This document shows positions 30,301-59,970 of a stretch of 64,000 nt of DNA, in pieces. The translations under genes and the position numbers were made by a program. A model generated the notes under the pieces. It worked only from the letters and a program-made list of their open reading frames with translations. It did no database searches and had not been told where the DNA came from. The DNA comes from Pagrus major (taxonomy: Eukaryota > Chordata > Actinopteri > Spariformes > Sparidae). The DNA is taken from NCBI RefSeq assembly GCF_040436345.1, contig NC_133215.1, forward strand, positions 24,665,806 to 24,729,805. Reading direction: 5' to 3'. The first letter of the stretch is position 1. Each line of letters opens with the position of its first letter.

Positions 30301-31631
30301 CTGGCGCACAAGATCGTCTCACTTCAGTGATACAAAAACAAATCAAACTCAAACACAGGACAAACAAATGCTGCGCTGACTGTATTAACTTAACATTAAG
30401 TTCCCTCAAAATAACAGCAAGCAGCCTCTGTAGACACTAATGACAGTCCAAAGGGTGAAATATGCTCGCCCCATCCATGCATTAACAGAATATCACAAAC
30501 AAAAGCAACTTCTGGTACACTACACAAAAATGTTGCCAAGATTACTGTTTAACCTCAAATGGAAATTTACAGAAAAGCTTGGCTGAACAGATGGCAGAAC
30601 AAAAAAGGGTGCTTTTAAATGGATGTGACCTGCTCCAGATCACGTAGCCATTTGTGTACATGTCAATTGGTTTATGGCTCCTAAAAGGAAAGCCACCAGG
30701 TGATGATAGCAGCAGGTCACACACTGATGAAGGCTTTCCCTTTGTAGCTCTGAAACAGCAGGGGCTCTTTGATTTAACCTTTATTCACCTGTGCTAACGA
30801 CAGGCAAATGGTTATCCTGTGAAACTGAGACATTTGGTATCACACTGTGCATGACAACATAACATTATCATACCACCATCTTATGGTTAATTTATGAAAT
30901 GTTTCATCCTACCTTTCTTTGGCAGACCTCTTCCCTTGCCCAATCGAGACTTTCTGTCCAGCAGCTTGCTCTTGGGGCTGGTGGGTGCCACCGTGGTTCC
31001 TCTGACTGCATCCCCGTTATCACTAAGAGAGTCTCCCCTGCCAGAGTCCCTGGAGGAGTTCTTTCTCAGCCTCCGCTTGGCCTTCGCCTTGAGACGCGCT
31101 TCATGGATACTGTTGCTGGACGAGGACACCCAGTTGCCATTGATCTCATTGTTGATGTTTTTGTTGGCGATAACTGATCCACCATTGTCTTCATCTCCAG
31201 ATGCAAAGGAGTCGCTCAGGTCCTCAGCCTCTGTAGCATGACAAGGGAAAAATAGGGGAGAGTTTAGGAGTAAGAAGCTATTGTGTGCAAGACAGGTCAG
31301 AGAGACTACAGCTTATACACACATTTTTATTTGTTTATGTGCAAATACAATTAACTTAGGGAAAGATGTTTTTGTCAGATTATATTACTATAGTCAATAT
31401 CTATTTGCAGTCAGCCTCAACATGTAGGATGAGAAGCAGAGTGAAATCAATGGCAAATTCAACAACCCCAAATACTGCAGGCAGTGCAAGAAATAAGCAA
31501 TCAACCACTTCCGCATGAAAAAGTCCCAGTGCCCCAAATCAGATACAGCTGATGAAGCATCAAACCGCTGTGACTGGCTCACACTTACCGACGGGGTTTG
31601 CGTTCAGCCAGGCCTCGCAGTCAGTTGCCAT
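24380..31631 (-). CDS. pdcd4: PDCD4, eIF4A-binding translation repressor
   Basis: Eleven coding exons: 31631-31589, 31230-30913, 28531-28437, 28287-28174, 28078-27857, 26080-25983, 25650-25536, 25189-25082, 24931-24821, 24706-24567 and 24440-24380. All borders are GT-AG and the phases agree, giving 475 codons with TGA (474 residues; human 469). Residues 60-120 are basic and carry the degron DSGRGDS (76-82) recognised by beta-TrCP after S6K phosphorylation, plus GKGRGLPKKG. Two MA3 domains follow at about 166-290 and 330-455; both bind eIF4A and block its helicase, which represses cap-dependent translation. The tail RGRKRFVSEGDGG keeps the Akt-site serine (462). The start, MATDCEAWLNANPV, differs from mammals but has the only ATG in a spliced, in-frame first exon. 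Confidence 0.95.
26081..27856 (-). other. pdcd4: pdcd4 intron between the two MA3 domains
   Basis: A 1.8-kb intron separates the exon that closes the first MA3 domain from the linker exon. It holds a TG microsatellite and an otherwise featureless stretch. The CT/CA-rich frames at 26.9-27.2 kb are low-complexity and show no protein family. Confidence 0.7.
26723..26787. repeat. (TG)n microsatellite in a pdcd4 intron
   Basis: A TG tract with C interruptions (GTCTGTGTG, GCGTGTCTG). It is transcribed as CA repeats in the pdcd4 pre-mRNA. Confidence 0.9.
28532..30912 (-). other. pdcd4: Long pdcd4 intron (2.4 kb)
   Basis: No exon, RNA gene or recognisable repeat is seen between the exon ending KKG and the exon starting GGAGGKGVWG. 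The short open frames have no family resemblance. Confidence 0.6.
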
Positions 31632-32330
31632 GTTTTGCAATAGAGAAGAGATTTTGCAGCGTGCAAAAAAACAATAATTTCCAAGTGATACCTGCAATGT
31701 TGAAAAGGAAACAGAAGTGTAATACGCAGACGTGCTTTAATAACATGCCCGGACATGCTGCACAGCCACAGCCTCCCCTCCCCCCCATTCATTCAAAGTC
31801 ACTCTGTTGGTAAACAATGGCTAACGTTGCGTTAGCTTGAATGTTCACTGTCAAAGGAAATAGCTGCGTCAAAAGACCAAACTCCAGAGCCGCTATCTGC
31901 ACAGTTAAAACAACTACCACTGCATACATATTATCAAAACCTGCAGTTTACAGCTCGTTACAGGTTATTATACATAGCTCGGTCGCCGTTTATCTGTTAT
32001 TAAAGACCAAAAGTCAGTAAAAGATTTAATCTAAACTGCAGTCCGCTCGCACGGTGAATATCTTTAAGCTACTTCGACAAAAATCATTAAATCCTGAACA
32101 CTGGCATGGAAAATATGCGTTTCTATCGCTCTGTCGACTAAATAACTCACAGTGAAATCACTGACCGTCTGTTGTGTCCGAGCTTCAAACTCTGACACGG
32201 ACCCTGTTGTTTTTATTTTATCTACCCAGCAACTCAGGCGCGTAGGTGTATGTTTTCCTCGTGTGATTGGCTGGGGGTGTGTGGGCTTTTAAAAACAAAG
32301 GGCCAATGAAAACGCAACACGGGATTTTCT
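31632..32330 (-). promoter_or_regulatory. pdcd4: pdcd4 5' region: 5' UTR, noncoding exon 1 and promoter
   Basis: The coding exon begins after an acceptor (CCTTTTCAACATTGCAG) at 31691, giving 60 nt of 5' UTR. A likely noncoding exon 1 ends at a donor TTCACT|GTGAGT with exon end 32151. Upstream on the minus strand a CCAAT box lies at about 32274-32279. A second CCAAT in the opposite orientation lies near 32311. Transcription probably starts around 32.20-32.24 kb. Exon 1 is inferred from splice-site quality alone. Confidence 0.45.
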
Positions 32331-33604
32331 TCTCGCATGTTCTGTGTGGTCTGTGCGGCTGAGAGGGTGCTGCCCCCTACCTGTGGTGCGGGAGAACTGC
32401 TCCCTCTGGCCTGTTCAGCACGTCAGCGTGCAGCCTGTGGAAGACTGGAACTGACTCAACTAAATACACAAATGGCTCCTTACATGCACCAAGAGTTATG
32501 TTAAAAAGGCATTTATTATTTTATAAAATGTGCCATACATTAATATCTGTTTTAATTTGCCCCTGTATGTATTTACCTTTGTATTAATTCACCTATTTAT
32601 TTTCTTTCCAATTAATTAATTAATTAATTGCTTGATTGATTCTGGATTTAATTTCCTAGATCATTTTTATGTGGCCTTTTGGGCCAAAGGGGAATTTTTC
32701 GTTTTAATACTGAAATTGGCCACTTGGCAAAAAATTGGAGGCAAAGGCTGAGCAACACCCTGGTGTCCAGGTCCATAATACATTCATGATAAAGACATGT
32801 AAAAAGAAAATACAGAAAAAAGTTGGTGGGATTAAATAGGGGGGAAATGCAAAGGGAAAATTATAAAGATATATAAAAAAGAAATGTGTTAAATAAAATT
32901 GAAAACTAAATATCAGAATTAATGCAAAGGTACATAATATAGAAGCCAAGTAAAACAGAAATATCAATTTATGTCACATTTCATGGATTTATTAATGTCT
33001 ACATTATTTTAAATATTTTTTTGGTGCATCTAATGGCATAATAATTTATTTATTGACCCATTTAGTTATTTCTCTGTTTATTTTTGATTCTGGCAGTGTC
33101 AGCCCTTGATATCAGCTACAACATTCTGGGTAATTCATGATGATGGTGATGATGATATTGATTAAAATGACTGAACAAAACAGGAACAGGAAGTTCACTT
33201 AATATTACGTTGTGTGAACCTCCTATGTGACTAAGCTTACAACATATATGACAGTGAAATATTTATCTTTATTTATTTATTATTAATAATTATTATTAGC
33301 ATTTATTTTAATTTTAAAAAAGGCCAACAATTTGGGACAGGATAAATGTTATTTTTCCAAACCGAGTTTAACAAATACATTTATCTGATTAACTTTTTTC
33401 ACCCGGATGTTTTTTTGCCTCAACACTTGGGGGAGCTCTTTTACAACTCATGCACTCAAGTCATGGTCATGGTGCAGAAAAGCGATGGATGGATGGTGTA
33501 CTGTACCCTGTCCGTGGGTGGTGTTCATGACTGTATTACATTACACCACGCAGAATACGCAATATGTTAGACATGATATTCTTTTGAAAAACAAAGTACC
33601 CTTT
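32331..33604. other. Intergenic gap between rbm20 and pdcd4
   Basis: About 1.3 kb with the same-strand genes rbm20 upstream and pdcd4 downstream. It is AT-rich, with a short (TTAA)n/(ATTA)n run at 32609-32630. A CTCF-like motif variant, CAGGTAGGGGGCAG on the minus strand, sits near 32368-32382. No gene is visible. Confidence 0.5.
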
Positions 33605-34594
33605 GAAACAAGTTTAAAACGTTTATTCAAGTTTTGCTGCATCAAAAAACTTATGAAAATAAAATAAAACGTCTATTGTTGAAGTCACAGTATTCACAGT
33701 ATACAAAAACAAGTTCTGGCTTGATAATCCTTTTGAACAAGTCACTGTAACATGAAACATTGCATGTTAAGTTAAACATGTGGTCCGGTTTAAGGTCTTC
33801 AATATTTAAGGCATCGCATATGTTGGTAAATATGACTGTGATCGTCTTATGAATTAAATCCAACATGAAACTACAAACATCTTTTGCATAGTTGCATCAT
33901 TATTAATCCAAATGATTTACATTTTAACCTGATAGAAACAAACTGTAGTGCACTGGCACAAGATTAAAGAAAAACAGCAAGAGCCTTTAAAGCCCCAAGT
34001 ATAAATAAAAATGTAAATGTTGTGTTCTGAGCTAAACATTAAAATCTGTTCAACAAATACAACAAACCTGAGAATCAGCCTCAGTTCTTTAACTGAGTAA
34101 AAACATTCCTTGGCACATATTTCAAGTCATTTTGTAGCTTTAAATGTATTATTGTATTGTTGTTATAATTGATTTAAACTCAGCTAATGGACTGACATAA
34201 GCCCATACTGAAAAAGTTTGCCTTCTCGGTACTTAGAAATAATTGTAAATACATTCCCATTCCAAAAACATAAACAATTACATGTAATCACACACAATCC
34301 AATGAACTAAATTGTAAGAAAATTGAAAAACCAAATAATTAAATTAAATATTGTAGCTTCACTATACATAATGCTTCAGGTCTGTACAAGAGCATCTACG
34401 GCTAAGGTTGTCTGTTCAAGACTCCAACCATCCCTTCTCCCAAAATATCAAAACCAGCACAATTGCTTACATTCTCTAGCTTCCATGTGTCACATATCCA
34501 TGCTGTGGTTGTCCATAGCCTTGCACCAACATCACACATACATGAATCTCTCCTCTGCTGTTTGCTGTACAACACATGACAGGTCAAGCGGCTG
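33605..34594 (-). other. rbm20: rbm20 3' UTR with poly(A) signal at 33622-33627
   Basis: About 1 kb of AT-rich noncoding sequence follows the rbm20 stop. An AATAAA on the minus strand near 33.62 kb, followed by a U/GU-rich stretch, is the best candidate end. Confidence 0.5.
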
Positions 34595-51778
<17,184 letters not shown>

Positions 51779-54700
51779 CTATCGAGAAAAAGAAGAAATC
51801 ACATTTCTCATGAATCTCAAAGGACAAATACACAGGCTTTATTAGATGTAACACAATAGCTGAGAAGTTAGCTTCTAATGTTTGTGTCATTATCACATGC
51901 ATGCTCCTAAAGTGGGGTTCAGACTAGCTGCCTTTAACTGGCTGTTTTAAATTCTGTGGCTTCTCTTCACTTCACTGTGGCTTCTTGTCTGCAACTCAGA
52001 TGTTCTGAGTTACCAGCCCAGAAACCGTTATCACTCAAGTTTAATATACAGCCGCAGCTGCATGAATCCAGCCAAGCTAAACTGGATGAATGTAGAGACA
52101 ATGCCAGTAGGAACCAATGGGACTGAGGTTGAGTGGTGCCAACACTACGATGCAAGCCATGCATGTCTATTTTGAGAATCAGCAAGTAATGGCAAAGACT
52201 TTTCAAAAATAACTACTGGTTGAACAGGATATTGAATCACTTAATACAATAAATGTCCCTATGCGATTTTGTTCACGCTGTTCTGTTTACAGTTAAGTTC
52301 CCACTGTTATAACAATTACTGCAATATAACTGTAATAACTGTGGCTCTGCATACATTTTTAGAATGTAATGCTGGTTAGCATACTATTACAAAACTACCT
52401 AACAATGACCACTTTTGTTCAGTTAGATAGAGTTAACCAACATTCACATGAGGCTAACTAGTAACCACCAGCAGTTACGTTACATTAGCTACTTTCATTA
52501 ACATTAGAAACTACACAGAAAATAATTACTAGGTAATACAAAGAGACATTTACTCAGTACTCCACTGCTTTTCTGCTGCTCTCCATATTCACACAATTGT
52601 GTTCCTCACAGCTAGCATCAGCAAACAAGGCGAGTCTTACAAGTGATCGACCAGCAGATGGCCGGCAGTTGGGCTCAGCCATCAACTGTCTGTCAGTGCT
52701 GCTGAGTTTAGGATAAACCAAAGGAAATAATCCCTGCCAAGAGGTATTACACAGCAGTTCACTACTGATGAAGTTGTTCTCTAACCTAACAATGTCTTTG
52801 TTTATTGTCAGAAAATGCATTTTCCTTTGCTTGCATGCCTGATGAAAGTAGCTTGGAAAGATGATTATGTCAGTTTATAAACTGAGCCAATGTTAATTAA
52901 TGCAACTTGCAATGTGTACAGAAGTCACATCTAGAGAGACAACTCATTCTTAAGTTCTCCTCTCAGACTATAGATATAAGTAGTCTAATGATACAACTAC
53001 CTTGTATCACTAGACTGGCCCATTTACCATGGACAGACTGTCTCTGCTCCACTATTCAGTCTCATTCCTCTTGCTACCAATACTGCTGAGATATAATCTG
53101 TTCAAACCAGAGCTAACATATTATGAGGCAATGCAAAGTAAATTAGTGGTTAATAACTTTCATGTCATACAATCTATGCTCTTACTACTTTAAGCATGTA
53201 GTTTCATCACTATAACAAATATATTATCAAAGAGGCTACCTGGAAGATTGAGGACATTTTCATTCAGCCAGCAAGATAGCTGTTTACACGCGACACTGTG
53301 ACATGATATAAAAAGAATAATTTTTGAAGCTCTGCAAATTTCAGTTAGTTCTCACCAACATATGGAAGATTTCATCTTCCACAGGGAGGTAACAGCACCT
53401 CTATCACGGACCAGGTCGCTTAACATAATTAACATGTTTTAATAAACTGATAGTAGTTGAAATAAAAGAGGGACAGCTGTATAGAGCACGGGTCAAATAT
53501 CAAGAGGTTGGTTGCCCAAGTGCATATTGACCCTGTTTGACTGGTCTGTTCCTTCCAATTTCCAATGAATGCTCTCACATGTTGTCTAAACTTAGTCTAC
53601 TCAGCTATTCATCACATCATCTATGCTAAGCACTTGACACTGGCCTATCTAGCCACTGCTCCCAAGCTCCCAGAAAGGTGACAGACCAATTGGATTAGAC
53701 GTGATGAAATACCAATTTGTTCAAGACAAAGATACATCAGCCGTGAAGTTTTGTATGCAGAAACACCAATGGAATGAATTCATAGTTACTTGTGATCATG
53801 TTTACGAAGATCGTTCTTAAACGGTTGTACTGCACATGTTGAGAGACGGATTATAAAATAGGTAGTGGTTGTCCTTGAATATAAAAAAAGTTTGAGACAC
53901 ATTTTCAAATATTAATCTATGCAACTGAATCTTGTGGAGGATTATCACCTCTAGGACTGTCCTCCTACTGGCTTCTGTAGATGTGACGTGGTCTTGCAAT
54001 TACATTGCCACATCATAAACTCATCATATCACAACCACACTTAAGATTTTGTAATGCAGGTTATGTAAACACACTTCACACTGTGGTGTAATGGCTGGGA
54101 AATAATAACAGTTATGGAATCAAATAATCCAAAATTAATTTAAAGTCAGCTGATAACGGATTCCGTGTTCACAGGTCTACATAGCTTGATATAACTTTGC
54201 TTTCAGCATACTTGTTCTATTTACTAGTCATACTCTGTATTATGGTTATTACCATAATATTTATTCAATTTTGAAAGAGACAGTGATTCAGACTGCTCAC
54301 TAGTTCAGACCAGTAACCTCACTGGTTAGCAGGCTGACACACTGGACTTAAGTCCTTAAGTAACTGGACACATAACAAGATCATTTTGCGATGGACTAAA
54401 CACTAAAGATATTAATATTTTAAGGAAACAGTGGATATGAAATCCACTGATGCTGCTTTTTCATATGTAAAAGTCTTCTTCTTAAATAACAACTTCTATT
54501 TTTCTAATTTCGTAAACAATTTATTGATTTTTACCAGTTTATCACTTTCACTTACTGTTGTCAAATTTCACAAATAATAGATGACACTGTTTCACAGATT
54601 TTATAAAAACTAATTTAGGCAACTTCAGTCAGTTAAAGTATTATTGAAAGACCAATGCTGAAAATACATTAAAATGCTATGTCAAATTATATTTAAAATC

Positions 54701-56021
54701 TATTAAAATCAGTTTGTTATGTCTGCACTTCTCCCAGTAAAGCACTTTGTAACTTTGTTCAAAAAAGGTTTATACAAAACTGTGGTATTAATATTGTTTT
54801 TGCATGGGTTAGGTTTGATATATTTGCGGTACATGCGATATCAAAAACATGAAAAAACTGTTTACTCATACAAAGTCACGTACCATGGTCTTAGGAGTTC
54901 CCAAGTTAAATTATGATAAGTGACTTACTTTGGACAATTAACAATCCCCAGTTTCACTGCCGCCTGTACACACACTAAGGTGAGCAGGCATGCTGATGTA
55001 GATATACACTTACACCATTCCAGCTTATGACTCAAAGCTATAAATACTAGAGCTGCCCTCTGCCATCCTGACACACAGTGTCCTTAATAGACTAATATGG
55101 ACTCCTGGGCAGCTGGCACAGTGTGTTAGACACTTCAGACCAATCTTGTGATGAAAAGAGGGAAAGTAGGTGTCAAATAAACTGCAACCAGGTGTGGAAG
55201 GGAAGTAACACAGGAGATTATAGATAAAGATGACAAGACACAACGGCTTGCTAATTAAATTATGAAGAGAAGTCTCGCAGTGTCTCACTGTGATTTTATC
55301 ATCTTATTTTGAAAGACTCAGACAGCCACATCACTTCGAGACGTCCCCGTTGGCGTAAATCAAAATACATAAAATACATACTTTTACTTCCATACAGAAG
55401 AATTATCTCAAGAGGGCACACAAAGAGCCACATGTCTGTATGAACCCATTTTTGTATATACCAATATACCAAATATTCAATTCAACAGATCTCTAACTTG
55501 TACTAGAGACCTCAGAGGGTGCAAGTTCCCATTATTTCAATCTCGCTACACACTTGTATCGTTACATCCCAAAGAGCTTTTTCAATTATAATGCCAGTCC
55601 ATTTTGCATTTGTTACTGTTAACCTTTCATAGCTGAAACATAGCCTCTCAAAGTCAAAGCCATGTCACAGCAACACAGTACTCAAGTCTTAGAAATAGCT
55701 TTATGTTGTCATTTACAACAAATCTGCAAATTCATGTGAATCAAAGTATTTCTGTTTCTGTTTCACAATTAAAAATTTAAAAAGCACACAAAACATATAA
55801 AACAGGTTTAATTAAAGAAAAAATGAAATATTTCTAGTGAATGTATGACATCAATGTTAAAGTACAATTTGTGACGATTCCAAAGTAATTTGCGTTTGAC
55901 TCATGTTCTGACCACTCTATTTTCACAGCTAGGGTTGCAACAGCATGAGATTGTAATGGTACAATAGCCATCTCAAAAAAATATCACAATTTCATGGGAT
56001 TACGATATATGTTATGACACA

Positions 56022-56072
<51 letters not shown>
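56022..56072. repeat. (ATT)n microsatellite
   Basis: About 17 uninterrupted ATT units in the inferred rbm20 first intron. Confidence 0.97.
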
Positions 56073-59000
56073 TTCATTATTTTCAGTTACAATGACCCTT
56101 AAAGAAAAGAAAACAGAAGGGTTTTTGGTTGAATAAAAAGCTTTATTATAATTTTACAAAATGTTATGTTCTGACAGACATAAAACTTGATATAAACATG
56201 AAATTTTAAAATAATACTAAAATTGAGAATTCAATATTGTAGGCACGCAAATGTCCATGGTATAATAACCATCAATTCCCTGTGGTATAACAATGCTTTA
56301 ACCTGCAGCTTAAATGGCTTAGAAAGAAAGATCTACAGGTCAAGTCAAATTATCTATAGAGCATATTGAATAAAAACAAAGCTTAAACCGTAAAATATTA
56401 GGTAAAAGTATAGAGCTGTCTTCAACAAGAATGTACATTTGTCCATTTTACTGTATTCTAACTTCAATCTAAAAACGAAACTCTGAGACATGAGTGAAAT
56501 TGTATTCTTATTGATTGTTCCCATTAGGGTCACCCACTTTGTCTCAGCGATGTGAGAAAAAAATGTTTCTTACTTTGTCCGGGTTTTACAAAGTATCTAC
56601 TAAAAGAACATGGGAAATTGTAAATGTTTACACTGCTGATAAGCGATAATGTGTAGGCTTATGCATTGGAACTCCGTCTAGTGACCAATTTGTGAAAACA
56701 TATAATCTAAATTTTGGAATTTGTTAAGCAAATAATTATATATCAAAAATGGCTGTGATATTTAAAATCACCTCTTACTGATTCTGTTGCTGACTTTTTC
56801 ATCCAGCGCCAAGACCCAGGTACAAAGACTAAGAAGAAAATGTGATAGTCGTTGCATGCCTTCTTTTCCTGCACAACAAAGTATCTTACAGGCATAACAT
56901 CACATCATGATGTTTATCTATGTCTGCATATTATTAACTGATGATAAAAAACAGCTCTAATTAAGAATACACAATACTAATACTTGATAAAACTACACAT
57001 TGCTCTGCATCAATAAAAGGTACTAAGTATGTTTATAGTAAGTAACACGACTCCTAAGAACATTTTTTTATTAAATTATACAATGAACTGAAGACTAAAT
57101 ATAACATTTCAATATAAACATTTACTGGCAACAAATGACAATAATTAAATCTTTGTTTAGTTTGCCAAAAACAGTCATCTGAGATTTAATACAGTTTAAA
57201 TACCAATGATACAATGGTTTCCTATAATGCTCCTATAATGCTCCGTTAAGTATGCACAAATATTTTGAAACATTTCAACTGATCTGAAAGCTCAACAATA
57301 CTCTTTACAAACCTCAACAAATGTACCCACAGTGGCCTTTTAACACAAGATATGATAGCAATTTTACTATTGTCTCTGTGACAAAAAAAAAACCCAACAA
57401 AAACACACACTTTCAAAAAGATCAAAGACAGCTAAATAGTCATAACAATTTGCCACATGGGCCCAATCAGTCCACAGATTCTCGGAGGAAGTAACCCATT
57501 ACAGGAAGGATTCAAGTGCAGTCCAACTACAGAATAGCCCTCCACTGACTCCAATGAGACATCCAACAAAATATCATACAACGTCCAAACACACTACAGC
57601 TGCACCACAGACAGCTATAAATCCTGCCTCAACATGGCTCCCCAACACAGTACACAGTACAGCTGACAAGACTTACCACCACATTCACGACACTACAACA
57701 GGCTTATGCTGAGATGTTCACCTGGAGATAATAAAGAAACACACTAACCTTAAAAAGACAGGCAGCGGAGGTCCAAGTTGCACCTCTGATACTAAACTCT
57801 GCACTGCTTCTCTATAGCCTGACCTCTGCTCAGCAGCTGAGACTGACGTATGTCTCTACCCTCTAACATGACGACTAATGCTAGCACATGTACATTAGCA
57901 TAACATCACTGCTAAGGGTCTTCACCCTGTGTGAGAGACGCTGCTTCCTTGTGTTACTGAACACTGGACAGGCAGAGGAGGCACATGTGATTAAAAGTCA
58001 CAAGTGGTTAGCATGTGTGAGAGGACGGGGGTAGACCAACTCACAGGGAGGAAAGTATTTACAGAGGAGGCCTTGGGGTAGTGCTGTGCAGTCATGCGAT
58101 GAAGCTGCCCCATCCACAGTAGCAACAGTTTGTCCAACGTAAAGCTTAATGGATAGCTGGCAGTTAGGTTCAAAGTAGAAAAAAGCAAAATGTCTAATTA
58201 CTGCTGACCTACAACCACATCAATCTTTTCTCGGCACATACTGAATGTAACATATCAAATATAAAAATATGCCGTCCCTTCTCTCGAGGCTGTATGAAAT
58301 ACACATTATTTTAAAAACACCAATCAATATGCCACTCACAGACACAGACCATTTAATGTGTGAGGCAAAGCGGTTTTGATGGACTCTTTCTTGGCAGAGA
58401 TTTAGATTTGTGTTTCATGGGGATTGACAGACAGAGAGCAAAAAGCAATGTTCACATTCATTTCTGTAACAGCCAACTAGATAGTGACAAGACTTCAACT
58501 AATGGATTTTATTGCTCTGTGGAAGTGCTTATACTGCACAAGTGGCTTCTCTGTGCTTTGAAAAAATTCTCTCTCTATTTCAAAATGTAAAGAAAGCCAT
58601 CAAGAGTTCCTTGATGGCTGGCACAAATTTAAACATACTGGCATTACTCTTGTTTGAGCAACTACAGTAAAAAACTGAACGTGAAATAATTAGTGTTTAA
58701 ATCTATTTTACTGAGCATGGTTTTATGTGCATTTTAGACTTTTGCTCTGCTTTTAGTATCAAGTATCAATAAGCTGCCATTGACTGAACTGTAAGGGATG
58801 TTTTTGGAACATTTAACAAATAAAACAAATTCAAAATATAAAAAAGGTTTGTTTGTTAACCGGAAAAGCAAATAAACTCAAACCACACTTTTGTATAATT
58901 TTAAGTTAAACTATAAGATTAATGATTTCTTAGTCAATCGTAATGAAGCCAATCAATAAGCCTCTCTTTGTATGAGTGACTAAACAAGTGTATTACTCCC

Positions 59001-59837
59001 ATTTTCATAAGAATGTTGACTAAAATTGAAAACTGTAATTTAGGCCAGAGGATAAAATTTTAAATATCACATGTTAAGCATTACGCAAGCTGAAGCTTTA
59101 CAATTGGAAGATAAAGCATGAAATTGTCACATTCAAACCTTTTTGTACAACCACATTTCTAATGACACACAATGACATATATGCAGTTATGATATAATGA
59201 CATATGCAGAGACGTTATGACTTGATTAAAAGAACTAATTGTGAATGATCCATCCCTAATTTCTGTTTTCTCCTTAAAAGCGTGGTGAGCTTCAACACAC
59301 CGCAGCCAGTGAATTCTATTCATCGTGCCGTCATTGTGTGAATGAAGAGAGGAAACTGAATGTTCTTTTTTAATTAATTTAAAATTGCAACAATATAATA
59401 ATATATTTGCATACATTTTTAATTAATTAATCTTTCTGTTTTCGATATACCATTTACTAAGGGTGCTGTTTAGATTAAATTTTTATGTTCTATCACTCAA
59501 TTAAAGATAGCAATAATATAAGAATGCAGGACACTTTTTTCATCTCTTTCCTCCTTTGTTTTGTTTTGATTTTGTTATTTTGGCATGGTACAGTATTTCT
59601 TTTGGTGAACAACCTTATTCAGAATTATGTATCACAGTTTGGGTCTGTTCCAGGAAATAAAAAACTGATAAGTGTGCACTGTAAAACTGACTGGTGTCAA
59701 ATGAAAAAATTAATCTTCCAGAAAAATGCTACATGAAAGCCTATAATTTCATCTACTGTATCAGTTATTTTTCGTATCTGCCTTCTTCTATAGAGCTCCG
59801 TCTGTAGATTTTTAACAGCTGTAAATGAGCACTTTAC

Positions 59838-59970
59838 CTAAGCGGACAAGTATTCAGCTCCCAGGGAGGTATTACCCCGACAGATTTACAGTCACTCCAT
59901 CTGTTAGCATCACACCCAGACAGCAAAGAGAGAACAAGCCACGTTTCATCCAGTGCCAATACCATAAGTG
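59838..59970 (-). other. rbm20: Speculative rbm20 first coding exon (one of three candidates)
   Basis: On the minus strand an acceptor-like TTATTATCATATAG precedes 59970. An ATG at 59965 opens 42 codons plus two bases, ending at the donor GCTTAG|GTAAAG. The phase joins in frame to the exon at 51778. The first residues, MVLA, equal the human start, but the rest is Cys/Trp-rich and unlike the Pro/Gln-rich human N-terminus, so the match may be chance. Confidence 0.15.

Noticed and set aside
31604..31813. Short frames on both strands at the pdcd4 start
   Set aside because: They cross the pdcd4 first coding exon and its acceptor in the wrong frame. The spliced MATDCEAWLNANPV frame fits the downstream exon phase.
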